35,575 bases of DNA from the NCBI GenBank assembly GCA_013151175.1, contig JAADIV010000022.1, positions 1 through 35,575 of the forward strand. The letters run 5' to 3'. Origin of the DNA: Deltaproteobacteria bacterium (lineage in GTDB: Bacteria > Desulfobacterota > Desulfobulbia > Desulfobulbales > VMSU01). Shown here in pieces: positions 21,053-29,952 of this stretch. Numbering within the stretch: position 1 is the first letter of the stretch; each line of letters opens with the position of its first letter. A program made the translations under genes and the position numbers. The notes beneath the pieces were generated by a model. That model was given only the letters and a program-made list of their open reading frames with translations. It did not search any database and was not told the DNA's origin.

Positions 21053-21655
21053 ATGACTGTGAAACAACAATCACGGAAAGACCTGCGCCGCGAGACTCTG
21101 ACCCGGCGGGATAAGATGGAGGTGGAATCCCGCCGCCGGCGGAGCGCGGCTTTGGTGGAGCGCCTTTGGCGCCTGCCGCCGTTCGCCGAGGCCGGGCATA
21201 TTTTTACCTATATAAATTTTCGGAGTGAGGTTGAAACGCTGTCCCTGATCCGGCAATGCCTTGCCAGGGATATTGTTGTTTCCGCGCCGGTTACCATGAC
21301 GGCGGAATTACGCCTTATAGCCCGCAGGCTCACTGACCCAGACAGGGGGATGCGTCCCGGCTATTGCGGGATTCCCGAGCCAGATCCGGCGCATTCCGCG
21401 ATTATTGATCCCGCCGATATTGAGGTGGTTATTTTGCCGGGCAGCGTCTTTGATGAGTATGGCGGCAGGCTTGGCTATGGCGGTGGTTATTACGACCGTT
21501 TTCTGGCCGATGAGGCCCCGCAGGCCCTGCGCATAGGAGTGGCGTTTGAACTCCAGATCATGGAACAGAAGCTACCGCTCATGCCCCATGACAAGATGCT
21601 TGATTATCTGGTGACGGAAAAAAGAATATTGGACTGCAAAAGGATAAAAATATGA
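21053..21655 (+). CDS. 5-formyltetrahydrofolate cyclo-ligase
   Basis: RKDLRRETLTRRDKM; MRPGYCGIPEP; LPGSVFDEYGGRLGYGGGYYDRFLA. Confidence 0.93.
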   Translation: MTVKQQSRKDLRRETLTRRDKMEVESRRRRSAALVERLWRLPPFAEAGHIFTYINFRSEVETLSLIRQCLARDIVVSAPVTMTAELRLIARRLTDPDRGMRPGYCGIPEPDPAHSAIIDPADIEVVILPGSVFDEYGGRLGYGGGYYDRFLADEAPQALRIGVAFELQIMEQKLPLMPHDKMLDYLVTEKRILDCKRIKI

Positions 21656-22692
21656 CCAAAACCGCCATATTTAGTAATAATCTGTTCCTTGAACACATGA
21701 AAAATTTTGATCATCTGGAGTCCGCCAGTCGTCTGCGGGTGATTTATGATGAACTTGACAAGCCTGAAATCGCCGCCGGCTTTATCTTTCCGGCCTTTCA
21801 AGCGGCCGGGGCCGAGATTATCAAACTTAATCATCAGCCGGCCTATATCAAGCAATTGGCCGATACTGCGGGCCAGTCCTTCGTCAGTCTGGATGCCGAC
21901 ACTCAGACCTCTGCTCAATCATATGACGCGGCCTGTCTGGCGGTTGGCGCCGCTGTTACCGCTGCCCGGATGGTGGTCGCGGGCGAGGTTGATAACGCCT
22001 TTTGCCTGGTACGGCCGCCCGGCCACCACGCCGAAGTTGATAAGGCCATGGGCTTTTGTTTATTTAATAATGCGGCGTTGGCGGCCCAATTTGCCATTCA
22101 CGAGTTAGGTTTGCAGCGGGTGCTGATTGTGGATTGGGATCTGCACCACGGCAACGGTACGCAGCATAGTTTTTACGACAGCGACAACGTCTTGTATTTT
22201 TCCACCCATCAATATCCATGTTACCCCGGCAGCGGCGCTGCGGCAGAAGTTGGCAGCGGCCGTGGAGCCGGATATACCATCAATGTGCCGCTCCCTGCCG
22301 GTTTAGACGATCTGGCTTTTGCCACCATTTATAATGATCTGTTGTCCGCCGTTGCCCGACAATATCAGCCGGAGCTGATTATTGTCTCAGCCGGTTACGA
22401 TATTCACCGCGATGACCCGCTGGGTGGCATGATGGTCACGGAGGCCGGTTTTGCCTATATGACCAAGATTCTCCTGGAATTGGCGGCAGAATGCGGCAGC
22501 CCATTTATGGCCTGTCTTGAGGGCGGATACGACCTGAACGGTTTAAAAAACGGCGTCATGGCTACCCTGAATGAGATGCGGGGATATTCAACACTAACGG
22601 ACAAGACCATTATGAATTTTACGATGAATTCCATGCCGATAATGGCAATGGAGGAGACAAGAAGTGTTGCAAAAAAGTTTTGGAAATTATAG
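21652..22692 (+). CDS. Histone deacetylase-family protein (acetyl-lysine / acetylpolyamine deacetylase)
   Basis: RPPGHHAEVDKAMGFCLFNNAALAA; VLIVDWDLHHGNGTQHSFY; SAGYDIHRDDPLGGM; EGGYDL. Confidence 0.95.
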   Translation: MTKTAIFSNNLFLEHMKNFDHLESASRLRVIYDELDKPEIAAGFIFPAFQAAGAEIIKLNHQPAYIKQLADTAGQSFVSLDADTQTSAQSYDAACLAVGAAVTAARMVVAGEVDNAFCLVRPPGHHAEVDKAMGFCLFNNAALAAQFAIHELGLQRVLIVDWDLHHGNGTQHSFYDSDNVLYFSTHQYPCYPGSGAAAEVGSGRGAGYTINVPLPAGLDDLAFATIYNDLLSAVARQYQPELIIVSAGYDIHRDDPLGGMMVTEAGFAYMTKILLELAAECGSPFMACLEGGYDLNGLKNGVMATLNEMRGYSTLTDKTIMNFTMNSMPIMAMEETRSVAKKFWKL

Positions 22693-22701
22693 ACTGGCCG
22701 C

Positions 22702-23769
22702 ATGTCACAAACAAAAATACTCATAGCAGATGATGATGACTTGGTCCGTGATGCGGTGGCCAAGATTCTTGAAATTCTGGGATACCAGGTTGTATCGGTG
22801 GTAGATGGCAAGCAAGCAATTGATATAATTGACGAAACATTTTCCGTGGTCATCCTTGATATAAATATGCCGGTCATGGATGGTTTTGCCACTTTGGCGG
22901 CTCTGAATAAAAAAAAGATCGACATTCCAGTCCTTTTTTTCACAGGAGCCGCTTCCATGGAATACGCTGCCAGAGCGGTCAATCTTGGCGCCTATGACTT
23001 TTTGACCAAGCCCATTAGCGATTTGGATATTTTCTCGGCAAAAATTAAGAGGGCCGTGGAAAAAAGAACATTCCTCATGATGAGCAAGGCCTATCATGAA
23101 GATCTTGAATTTGAGGTGAAAAAAAAGACGGAGGAATTGCGCGAGAAAAATATCTTACTCGACAATTATGGCCGCCAGTTGGAAGAAAGCACCCTCAATA
23201 CCATCGCGACCTTACAGGTAGCCTTGGAGGAAAAGGATCAATATACGGCCGGCCATACCAGGCGGGTTACTAGCTATGGCAAAATCATCGGTAAGGCAAT
23301 GGGGCTTAACAATGATGATTTGCGGACTCTCATCTGGGCCTGTCAAGTTCATGATATTGGTAAGCTAGTTATTGACGTAAGCTGTATTCAAAGACCTGGG
23401 CCTCTGACGCCGGAAGAGTGGAACCGGGTTACCAAACACCCAGAGATAGGCTGTAATATTCTGAAACCCCTTGTCTTTCTGGAACGTGAAGCTCTGATCG
23501 TCCGCCACCATCACGAGCGGCTTGACGGCAAGGGCTACCCGGACGGTTTGCTTGGCGATCAGCTTGATATTTTGACCAAGATTGTCACGGTGGCAGACAG
23601 CTACGATGCCATGACTTCCATGCGCAGTTACAAGAAAAATAAATCCATGGAAGAGGCGGTTACCGAGTTGCAGGATTGCTCTGGGACGCAGTTTGATCCC
23701 GGTATCGTAGAAATATTTGTTAAACAGCTAAAGCGGCACTCGGTTGGAAAATTGAAGGCTGCGGGCTGA
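22702..23769 (+). CDS. Response regulator: REC + HD-GYP domain (putative c-di-GMP phosphodiesterase)
   Basis: KILIADDDDLVRDAV...VVILDINMPVMDG; HDIGKLVID...HHERLDGKGYPDGL (HD and GYP motifs). Confidence 0.96.
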   Translation: MSQTKILIADDDDLVRDAVAKILEILGYQVVSVVDGKQAIDIIDETFSVVILDINMPVMDGFATLAALNKKKIDIPVLFFTGAASMEYAARAVNLGAYDFLTKPISDLDIFSAKIKRAVEKRTFLMMSKAYHEDLEFEVKKKTEELREKNILLDNYGRQLEESTLNTIATLQVALEEKDQYTAGHTRRVTSYGKIIGKAMGLNNDDLRTLIWACQVHDIGKLVIDVSCIQRPGPLTPEEWNRVTKHPEIGCNILKPLVFLEREALIVRHHHERLDGKGYPDGLLGDQLDILTKIVTVADSYDAMTSMRSYKKNKSMEEAVTELQDCSGTQFDPGIVEIFVKQLKRHSVGKLKAAG

Positions 23770-23841
23770 CGGATGCAGGTGGATGGTTTGAACTTGGGCG
23801 CTTCTTCACAGCGGCGTTACTAAAAAATAAAAAATGGTGTA

Positions 23842-24132
23842 ATGGTGCAGATAACTGGTAACGAGATAAAGAAGGCGGCTAATTTGGCCAGCCTGGAGAT
23901 GAATGAGGATGAGGCCGCCGATATGGCGGGTCAGCTAGATAAAATTTTGGCGTATATTGCCAAACTTGATGAATTGGATACCACCGGTGTTGAGCCTGCT
24001 ACGCACGTTATCGCCCTGCAAAATGTTCTGCGGGATGATATTGTCCTTGAATCTCTGCCCCGGAACGAGGCCTTGAGCAACGGCCCGAGGCAAAACGGCG
24101 AGGCCTTTGTGGTTCCCAAAATAGTTGGATAA
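23842..24132 (+). CDS. gatC: Asp/Glu-tRNA amidotransferase subunit C
   Basis: ITGNEIKKAANLASLEMNEDEAADMAGQLDKILAYIAKLDELDTTGVEPATH; followed by gatA. Confidence 0.94.
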   Translation: MVQITGNEIKKAANLASLEMNEDEAADMAGQLDKILAYIAKLDELDTTGVEPATHVIALQNVLRDDIVLESLPRNEALSNGPRQNGEAFVVPKIVG

Positions 24133-24192
24133 CGACTGCGGCATCAATCCTGTTGTCCCGGCTAGACCATTGCAATAAGTACAGAGGAATAA

Positions 24193-25653
24193 ATGAAGTT
24201 ATTTGAACAAACAATTCATCAACTGCGCGATTTACTGGATAATCGTGATATATCATCGGTGGAGCTTACCAATGATATCCTGAAGCGTATTGACGCGGTT
24301 GAGGATAAGGTCGGCGCCTATATTACCCAGAATCGTCAACAGGCCCTGGAACAGGCTGCTGCTGCGGATAAAATGCTGGCGGCAGGAGAGGGTAGGCCGT
24401 TATGCGGCATACCTCTGGCCATCAAGGACGTTATGTGTACGAAGGGGGTGCGGACAACCTGTGGTTCCAGGATACTTGAGACCTTCGTGCCCCCTTATGA
24501 TGCCACTGTGGTTCGCAAATTAAAAGAGCAGGGTACGCCCCTGCTTGGCAAGGCAAGTATGGATGAATTCGCCATGGGCTCATCCAATGAGAATTGTGCT
24601 TACGGGGTGCCGAAAAATCCCTGGAACACTGCCTATATCTGCGGCGGCTCTAGCGGTGGTTCGGCGGCGGCGGTAGCGGCCGGCGAGTGCGTGGCTTCGC
24701 TAGGTTCTGATACCGGCGGTTCGGTGCGGCAGCCGGCATCGCATTGCGGAGTTGTTGGCTTGAAACCAACCTACGGCAGGGTGTCGCGCTTCGGCCTGTT
24801 GGCCTTTGCCTCATCTTTAGATCAGATCGGCCCCCTGACCAGGGATGTGCGCGATTCCGCCCTTATGCTGAATGCTATTGCCGGTTATGATCCCCGTGAT
24901 TCTACCTCTGTACAGGCAGATGTGCCGGATTATACCAAGTCTCTTACGGAAGGTATGGCCGGTTTGAAAATAGGCATTCCCGCAGAATATTTTGCCGCAG
25001 GTCTGGCCCCGGAGGTCAAAGCGGCTGTAGACAAAGGCATTGCCGCACTGCTAGCTGCCGGCGCTGAGGCTGTTGAGGTATCGCTGCCCCACACGGAGTA
25101 TGGCGTGGCCGCCTATTATATTATTGCCCCCGCCGAAGCCAGTTCCAATCTGGCCCGTTATGACGGGGTTAAATATGGCTATCGTAATCTGGAGGCGGAT
25201 AACCTTGCAGATATGTACAAGACCAGTCGTTCACGCGGTTTCGGCCCAGAGGTTAAACGGCGGATATTGATTGGCACCTACGCCTTGTCCTCCGGCTATT
25301 ACGATGCCTATTACAAGAAGGCATCGCAGGTACGCACCCTGATTATGGAGGACTATAAAACGGCATTTGCGGCTTGTGATCTGTTGGTATCGCCGGTTAC
25401 CCCTAATCCGGCCTGGCAATTGGGCTCCAAGTTATCCGACCCGCTCAGCATGTATCTCTCCGATGCTTTGACCATCTGTAATAATCTGGCCGGGCTGCCC
25501 GGCATCTCAGTGCCATGCGGCTTCAGTCCGGATGGCCTGCCCATTGGTCTCCAGATCCAGGCCCCTCATTTTCGGGAGGAGACGATGTTTCAGGCCGCCT
25601 ATAATCTGGAACTTGGGTTGGGAATTAGCAATAAACGTCCCGATCTCGGGTAA
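24193..25653 (+). CDS. gatA: Asp/Glu-tRNA amidotransferase subunit A
   Basis: Amidase signature [51 protein letters not shown]. Confidence 0.98.
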   Translation: MKLFEQTIHQLRDLLDNRDISSVELTNDILKRIDAVEDKVGAYITQNRQQALEQAAAADKMLAAGEGRPLCGIPLAIKDVMCTKGVRTTCGSRILETFVPPYDATVVRKLKEQGTPLLGKASMDEFAMGSSNENCAYGVPKNPWNTAYICGGSSGGSAAAVAAGECVASLGSDTGGSVRQPASHCGVVGLKPTYGRVSRFGLLAFASSLDQIGPLTRDVRDSALMLNAIAGYDPRDSTSVQADVPDYTKSLTEGMAGLKIGIPAEYFAAGLAPEVKAAVDKGIAALLAAGAEAVEVSLPHTEYGVAAYYIIAPAEASSNLARYDGVKYGYRNLEADNLADMYKTSRSRGFGPEVKRRILIGTYALSSGYYDAYYKKASQVRTLIMEDYKTAFAACDLLVSPVTPNPAWQLGSKLSDPLSMYLSDALTICNNLAGLPGISVPCGFSPDGLPIGLQIQAPHFREETMFQAAYNLELGLGISNKRPDLG

Positions 25654-25662
25654 GGCGTGTAA

Positions 25663-26766
25663 ATGAAATTAAAAATTCCGGAACATATAAAAAATTTGAT
25701 CCCTTATCCGCCCGGTAAGCCCATTGAAGAGCTTGAACGGGAATACGGGGTCAGCGGTTCAATTAAGATGGCCTCCAATGAAAATTCTTTGGGGCCGTCT
25801 CCCAAGGCCCAGGCGGCTATTGCCAAGGCCTTGCAGGATCTGCATCGTTATCCCGACGGCAGTTGTTATTATCTGGCCCATAAGTTGGCAGCCAGGCTTG
25901 GCGTGGAGCGGGAACAACTCATCTTTGCCAATGGCTCTGACGAAATTCTGGCCCTGTTGGCCGAGGCCTTTATCCAGCCGGGAGATGAGGCGATCAGCAG
26001 TCACCCCTCATTTCTGGTCTATCCCAAGGTTACTCAGGCTCAGGGCGGAATTAACCGGGGAGTACCGCTGCGGGATATGCGCCACGATTTGCCGGCCATT
26101 CTCAATGAAATTACTTCGCGCACCCGCCTGATTTTTCTCGATAATCCCAATAACCCCACCGGGACAATATTCAGCCGAATGGAGTTTGAGGATTTTCTGG
26201 CCCAGGTGCCGGAGCAGGTGGTTGTGGTATTGGACGAGGCCTATTGGGATTTTGTCGAGGTGGGTCAACAGCTTGACGCCAGGAGCTATATTAATGGTGA
26301 TAGGCCGTTGGTAAGTCTGCGCACCTTTTCCAAGGCCTATGGACTGGCCGGTTTGCGGATTGGCTATGGCTTGATGAACAGGGAGATTGCGGACTGCCTG
26401 AACCGGGTCAGGCCGCCCTTTAATGTTAATTCATTGGCCCAGATTGGCGCCATGGCGGCTCTGGACGATGACGAACATTATACCAAGACCCTGGCCATGA
26501 CCAGAGACGGTATCGTTTGGCTCGGTGAGCAGTTTCGCCGGCTTGGTCTGCGGCCATATCCCACCCAGGCCAATTTCTTTCTGGTGGAGTTAGCCGGTCT
26601 GGACGGCCAGACCTTTTATAAGGCGATGCTGCGGCGGGGGGTGATTGTCCGGCCCATGACGGCCTATGGTTATCCCGATTTTATTCGGATTACCGCCGGC
26701 ACCAGGGCAGAGAACAGGCGTTTGCTTGCCGCCGCCGCCGAAGTTTTGCGGGAGGGGACGGCATGA
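25663..26766 (+). CDS. hisC: Histidinol-phosphate aminotransferase
   Basis: KMASNENSLGPSPKA; FLDNPNNPTGTIF; SLRTFSKAYGLAGLRIGYG (PLP lysine region). Confidence 0.95.
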   Translation: MKLKIPEHIKNLIPYPPGKPIEELEREYGVSGSIKMASNENSLGPSPKAQAAIAKALQDLHRYPDGSCYYLAHKLAARLGVEREQLIFANGSDEILALLAEAFIQPGDEAISSHPSFLVYPKVTQAQGGINRGVPLRDMRHDLPAILNEITSRTRLIFLDNPNNPTGTIFSRMEFEDFLAQVPEQVVVVLDEAYWDFVEVGQQLDARSYINGDRPLVSLRTFSKAYGLAGLRIGYGLMNREIADCLNRVRPPFNVNSLAQIGAMAALDDDEHYTKTLAMTRDGIVWLGEQFRRLGLRPYPTQANFFLVELAGLDGQTFYKAMLRRGVIVRPMTAYGYPDFIRITAGTRAENRRLLAAAAEVLREGTA

Positions 26767-27431
26767 GCGGCCCGATAATTACCATTGACGGGCCATCCGG
26801 CTCCGGCAAGAGTACGATAAGCCGCTTATTGGCGGATCGCCTCGGCTATGTCTATCTCGATACCGGCGCTATGTACAGGGCGGTGGGACTCAAGGCGGCA
26901 AAATCGGGGCTTGATCTTGATGATCCCGCCAGTCTGGAGGTTCTGCTTGCTGATCTTGATCTGCAGTTGTTGCCCGGCAGCGCGGATACTGTGGTTATGA
27001 TGGACGGACGGGATGTCTCTCTGGAAATCCGCTCGGCGGCTATGGGCATGATGGCTTCAAAGGTTTCAGCCTACGGCCCGGTACGGGCAAAGATGACGGC
27101 CCTGCAACAACACATGGCCCGCAACGGAGAGGTTGTTGCCGAGGGACGGGATACCGGCACGATAGTTTTTCCCGGCGCCCGCCATAAATTTTATCTGAAC
27201 GCCTCGGCGCCGGAACGGGCCAAACGTCGTACCGCCCAACTGCACGAGTTGGGGATGACGGCAAATTATCAGGAAATTTTAGCCCAGATAGAAAAAAGGG
27301 ATCACGATGACAGCGCCAGAACCCTGGCTCCGTTGAGAGCGGCAGCAGATGCGGTGTGGATTGATTGCACCAAAATGGATATTCCGGCGGTACTGCAGTT
27401 TATGCTGGATAAAATTAGAGAGGAGACCTGA
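26763..27431 (+). CDS. cmk: Cytidylate kinase
   Basis: ITIDGPSGSGKSTISRLLADRLGYVYLDTGAMYRAV; AEGRDTGTIVFPGA; 4-nt overlap with hisC. Confidence 0.96.
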   Translation: MSGPIITIDGPSGSGKSTISRLLADRLGYVYLDTGAMYRAVGLKAAKSGLDLDDPASLEVLLADLDLQLLPGSADTVVMMDGRDVSLEIRSAAMGMMASKVSAYGPVRAKMTALQQHMARNGEVVAEGRDTGTIVFPGARHKFYLNASAPERAKRRTAQLHELGMTANYQEILAQIEKRDHDDSARTLAPLRAAADAVWIDCTKMDIPAVLQFMLDKIREET

Positions 27432-27788
27432 ATGACAGACCTGGAGAATAATCTGCGTAAATTTAAACGTCGTCATCTCATTTATTATATGGAGGTCTTT
27501 GATGATGAGTCCGGGAAATTGCTGGGGCATTTGGCTGATATTAACGTCAACGGCCTGCAATTAGTCAGTCGCGAAGCCGTTGAGCTGGATCGAGACTTTC
27601 GTCTGCGGCTGATGCTGCCGGAGGACGTGTCTGGAACGGCAAAGGTTGTGTTCGACGCCAAAAGTGTGTGGTGTCGTCCCGATGTCAACCCTGATTTCTT
27701 TGCCACCGGCTTCAGCGCCCCGGAACTTGACCAGAATATCCGGCGAATATTCATGATAATGATTAATCAGTTAGGATTTAACGATTAA
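27432..27788 (+). CDS. PilZ domain protein
   Basis: KFKRRHLIYYMEVFDDESGKLLGHLADINVNGLQLVSREAV; ATG immediately follows the cmk stop codon. Confidence 0.8.
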   Translation: MTDLENNLRKFKRRHLIYYMEVFDDESGKLLGHLADINVNGLQLVSREAVELDRDFRLRLMLPEDVSGTAKVVFDAKSVWCRPDVNPDFFATGFSAPELDQNIRRIFMIMINQLGFND

Positions 27789-27807
27789 GAGTTTTGCCGC
27801 GCGCTCA

Positions 27808-28500
27808 CTACACCATTTTTTCCTCAGACCAATCATTATGGGCAAATTGTTTATGATCCGGTTTGGGAGGTTTTAGCTCAGTCATTCTTGCCTGCAGCCA
27901 GACAAGAATCTTGCTGAATTCACTTGCCACCTCGCCCAGGGCCTGGCCGCGGTGGCTGACCTTATTTTTTTCCGTCATTGAACATTCCGCGAAACTCTTG
28001 CCCAAACCGGGGTGATAGAATATGGGGTCATAGCCAAAACCACCATCGCCGCAAATTTCGCTGCTGATTACCCCGGCACAGCGGCCATCGTAGGTCAGGG
28101 CCGGGCCGCTTGGCACTGCGATGGATATTACGCACTCGAAGGCGGCGCGGCGGTTTGTTGCCCCTGCCATCTCCCTGAGCAGTTTTTCGATATTTTCCCG
28201 ATCGCTGGCATGTTCTCCGGCGTAGCGGGCGGAATATATCCCCGGAGCGCCGTTCAGGGCCTCCACCACCAGGCCGGAATCATCGGCAATTGCCGGAATT
28301 CCCAGAACCTTGGCGGCAAATAAGGCCTTTTTATAGGCATTATCATCGAAGGTCTTGCCATCTTCCTCGACCTCTGGGATCGGGCCAAAATCTCTAAGGC
28401 ATTTTAAATCAACGGGGTAATCGGCTAATATGCGTTGAAACTCTTTGACTTTACCCTGGTTACGAGTGGCCAGGACAATGGTTGTTTTGGCTTTCGACAT
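27808..28500 (-). CDS. rdgB: dITP/XTP pyrophosphatase (RdgB/HAM1 family)
   Basis: IVLATRNQGKVKEFQRIL; DDSGLVVEALNGAPGIYSARYAGEHASDREN; GFGYDPIF. Start at MSKAKTT; the upstream 39 codons in the track are repeat-derived. Confidence 0.95.
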   Translation of the reverse strand: MSKAKTTIVLATRNQGKVKEFQRILADYPVDLKCLRDFGPIPEVEEDGKTFDDNAYKKALFAAKVLGIPAIADDSGLVVEALNGAPGIYSARYAGEHASDRENIEKLLREMAGATNRRAAFECVISIAVPSGPALTYDGRCAGVISSEICGDGGFGYDPIFYHPGLGKSFAECSMTEKNKVSHRGQALGEVASEFSKILVWLQARMTELKPPKPDHKQFAHNDWSEEKMV

Positions 28501-28521
28501 GTCTTTCCTTATCTTTTTATA

Positions 28522-28680
28522 TTCGTAACTATTCAGCAGCACCCCATCTTCGTCCATTTGGGCCTTCTCGAATACCAAAGTATGCTTCGAAGTCCCAAAT
28601 GAACAAACCTGGAGCACTGCTGAACAGTTACATTTCGGTGGTTATTGCATATTTCTATGCATCACACTGAATAGTTACTT
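28522..28680. repeat. Composite palindromic repeat: imperfect inverted repeat (arms about 28522-28573 and 28577-28632) plus a trailing GCATCACACTGAATAGTTAC unit
   Basis: GTAACTATTCAGCAG...CCATTTGGGCCTTC pairs with TATGCTTCGAAGTCCCAAATGAAC...CTGCTGAACAGTTAC; shares two exact blocks with 1-61. Confidence 0.8.
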
Positions 28681-28815
28681 ATATTCTTTTGACAAAACAG
28701 ATAGTTACAACATATCCTACCCATAACTGCCTGAAAACACAACGGATTATTTTTTGTAAAAAAACTTGCCAGACAGTTTTTTTGGACATATCCTTAATCT
28801 ATGGGGGGTAAGTCT

Positions 28816-28941
28816 ATGTGGAATTTTTTTATCTTCTTTATTATCGGTTGGCTAGTTGGTTTTTTTGTCTATTATCTGGCTGAGGATTATAAACATTCGG
28901 AAGACTACCAGAACGAACCGGGCCGCCTGCATCAATTATAG
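28816..28941 (+). CDS. 41-aa single-TM microprotein (MWNFFIFFIIGWLVGFFVYYLAEDYKHSEDYQNEPGRLHQL)
   Basis: ATG preceded by GGGGGG SD-like tract; strong hydrophobic N-terminal helix; below the track length cutoff. Confidence 0.5.
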   Translation: MWNFFIFFIIGWLVGFFVYYLAEDYKHSEDYQNEPGRLHQL

Positions 28942-28986
28942 AGAACCTATAATTTGTCCACTCTGGTGAGAGCGATGCCTCCCGGC

Positions 28987-29808
28987 TTATCGGGCGACGG
29001 TAATTTCCAGATCGCCTGAGAGCACGGGGTGGTTTGTGCCGCCGGCATCCCTGATGTGCAACAGCCCTTCCTCGTCCGGCCCCAGAGACAGGCCGGTGAT
29101 CTTTTGCCCCTTCGGGGTGAGCCAGGTAAGCCACTTGCCGTATGCGGCATCATTGGCCCGCCAGTCTGCCAGAATCCCGCCAAAGTCATTATTTACCAAA
29201 CGTGCTATTTCCCGGTCAACCTCACGCAATACGGCGGCTAGCACTGCGCCCCTGTCAAAGAACCGGCCGGCCGCGATATACATGGATGTGGCCCTGGCCG
29301 CCAGCTCCACCGGCAAAGTATCGGCAGTGGTATTCACATTCAGGCCTATACCTATGACAATAGTCGGCCCGCTGCCTGCCGTCATGTCATTTTCAGTTAG
29401 AACCCCCGCCATTTTTTTTTCTGCAAATAACAGATCATTGGGCCACTTCAGGCGGGCCTCAATGGCGCTTACTTTGGCTACTCCATTACGCAGCGCCAGG
29501 CCAACAGCCAGGGTGATTTTGCTAAGATCTTTTGACTGTAAAGGCGGCCGGGTGATGATGGAAAAATAAAGGCCGGCCCCCTTTGGCGATTCCCATGTTC
29601 TGCCGAGCCGGCCCCGGCCATTGCTCTGGGTTTGGGCTATAACTACGGTGCCAGATTCGGCTCCTTCTTTGGCCAGGGCCAGGGCCTGGGTATTGGTGGA
29701 GTCAACGGCGTCAAACAGGATCAGCGGCCTGTCGTCCAACCGACAGCTTCGGGATATTCGCTGCCATATCGGCTCTTCTTGCGCTTGGCTAGGTACTTGC
29801 TTGGGCAT
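28987..29808 (-). CDS. birA: Biotin--[acetyl-CoA-carboxylase] ligase (class I, no N-terminal HTH)
   Basis: FDAVDSTNTQALALAKEGAESGTVVIAQTQSNGRGRLGRTWESPKGAGLYFSI; KWPNDLLFAEKKMAGVLTE. Confidence 0.95.
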   Translation of the reverse strand: MPKQVPSQAQEEPIWQRISRSCRLDDRPLILFDAVDSTNTQALALAKEGAESGTVVIAQTQSNGRGRLGRTWESPKGAGLYFSIITRPPLQSKDLSKITLAVGLALRNGVAKVSAIEARLKWPNDLLFAEKKMAGVLTENDMTAGSGPTIVIGIGLNVNTTADTLPVELAARATSMYIAAGRFFDRGAVLAAVLREVDREIARLVNNDFGGILADWRANDAAYGKWLTWLTPKGQKITGLSLGPDEEGLLHIRDAGGTNHPVLSGDLEITVAR

Positions 29809-29833
29809 AATGACCGGCTGGGTGTTGGCTTAC

Positions 29834-29862
29834 TTGACTTTTGGAGGCCTTTGCGATAATCT
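29834..29862 (+). promoter_or_regulatory. Candidate sigma70 promoter of hisS
   Basis: TTGACT - 17 nt - TAATCT. Confidence 0.45.
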
Positions 29863-29914
29863 TATCCGTTTTTTTATGACGAAATAACTAATGCCCATTT
29901 GGGGTACATAAATG

Positions 29915-29941
29915 CAGCGGTACGACAACGATCGTATGCGA
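29915..29941 (+). repeat. 27-bp repeat, copy A (CAGCGGTACGACAACGATCGTATGCGA)
   Basis: Identical to 33611-33637 and to the reverse complement of 33759-33785. Confidence 0.95.
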
Positions 29942-29952
29942 AGGAACATAAT

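Noticed and set aside
28501-28617. N-terminal extension of rdgB
   Set aside because: It translates the palindromic repeat; MSKAKTTIVLATRNQGK is the normal RdgB start.
29899-29952. N-terminal extension of hisS (MGYINAAVRQRSYAKEHN)
   Set aside because: It translates the 27-bp repeat; TTG 29953 with AAGGAA SD matches the usual HisRS start.
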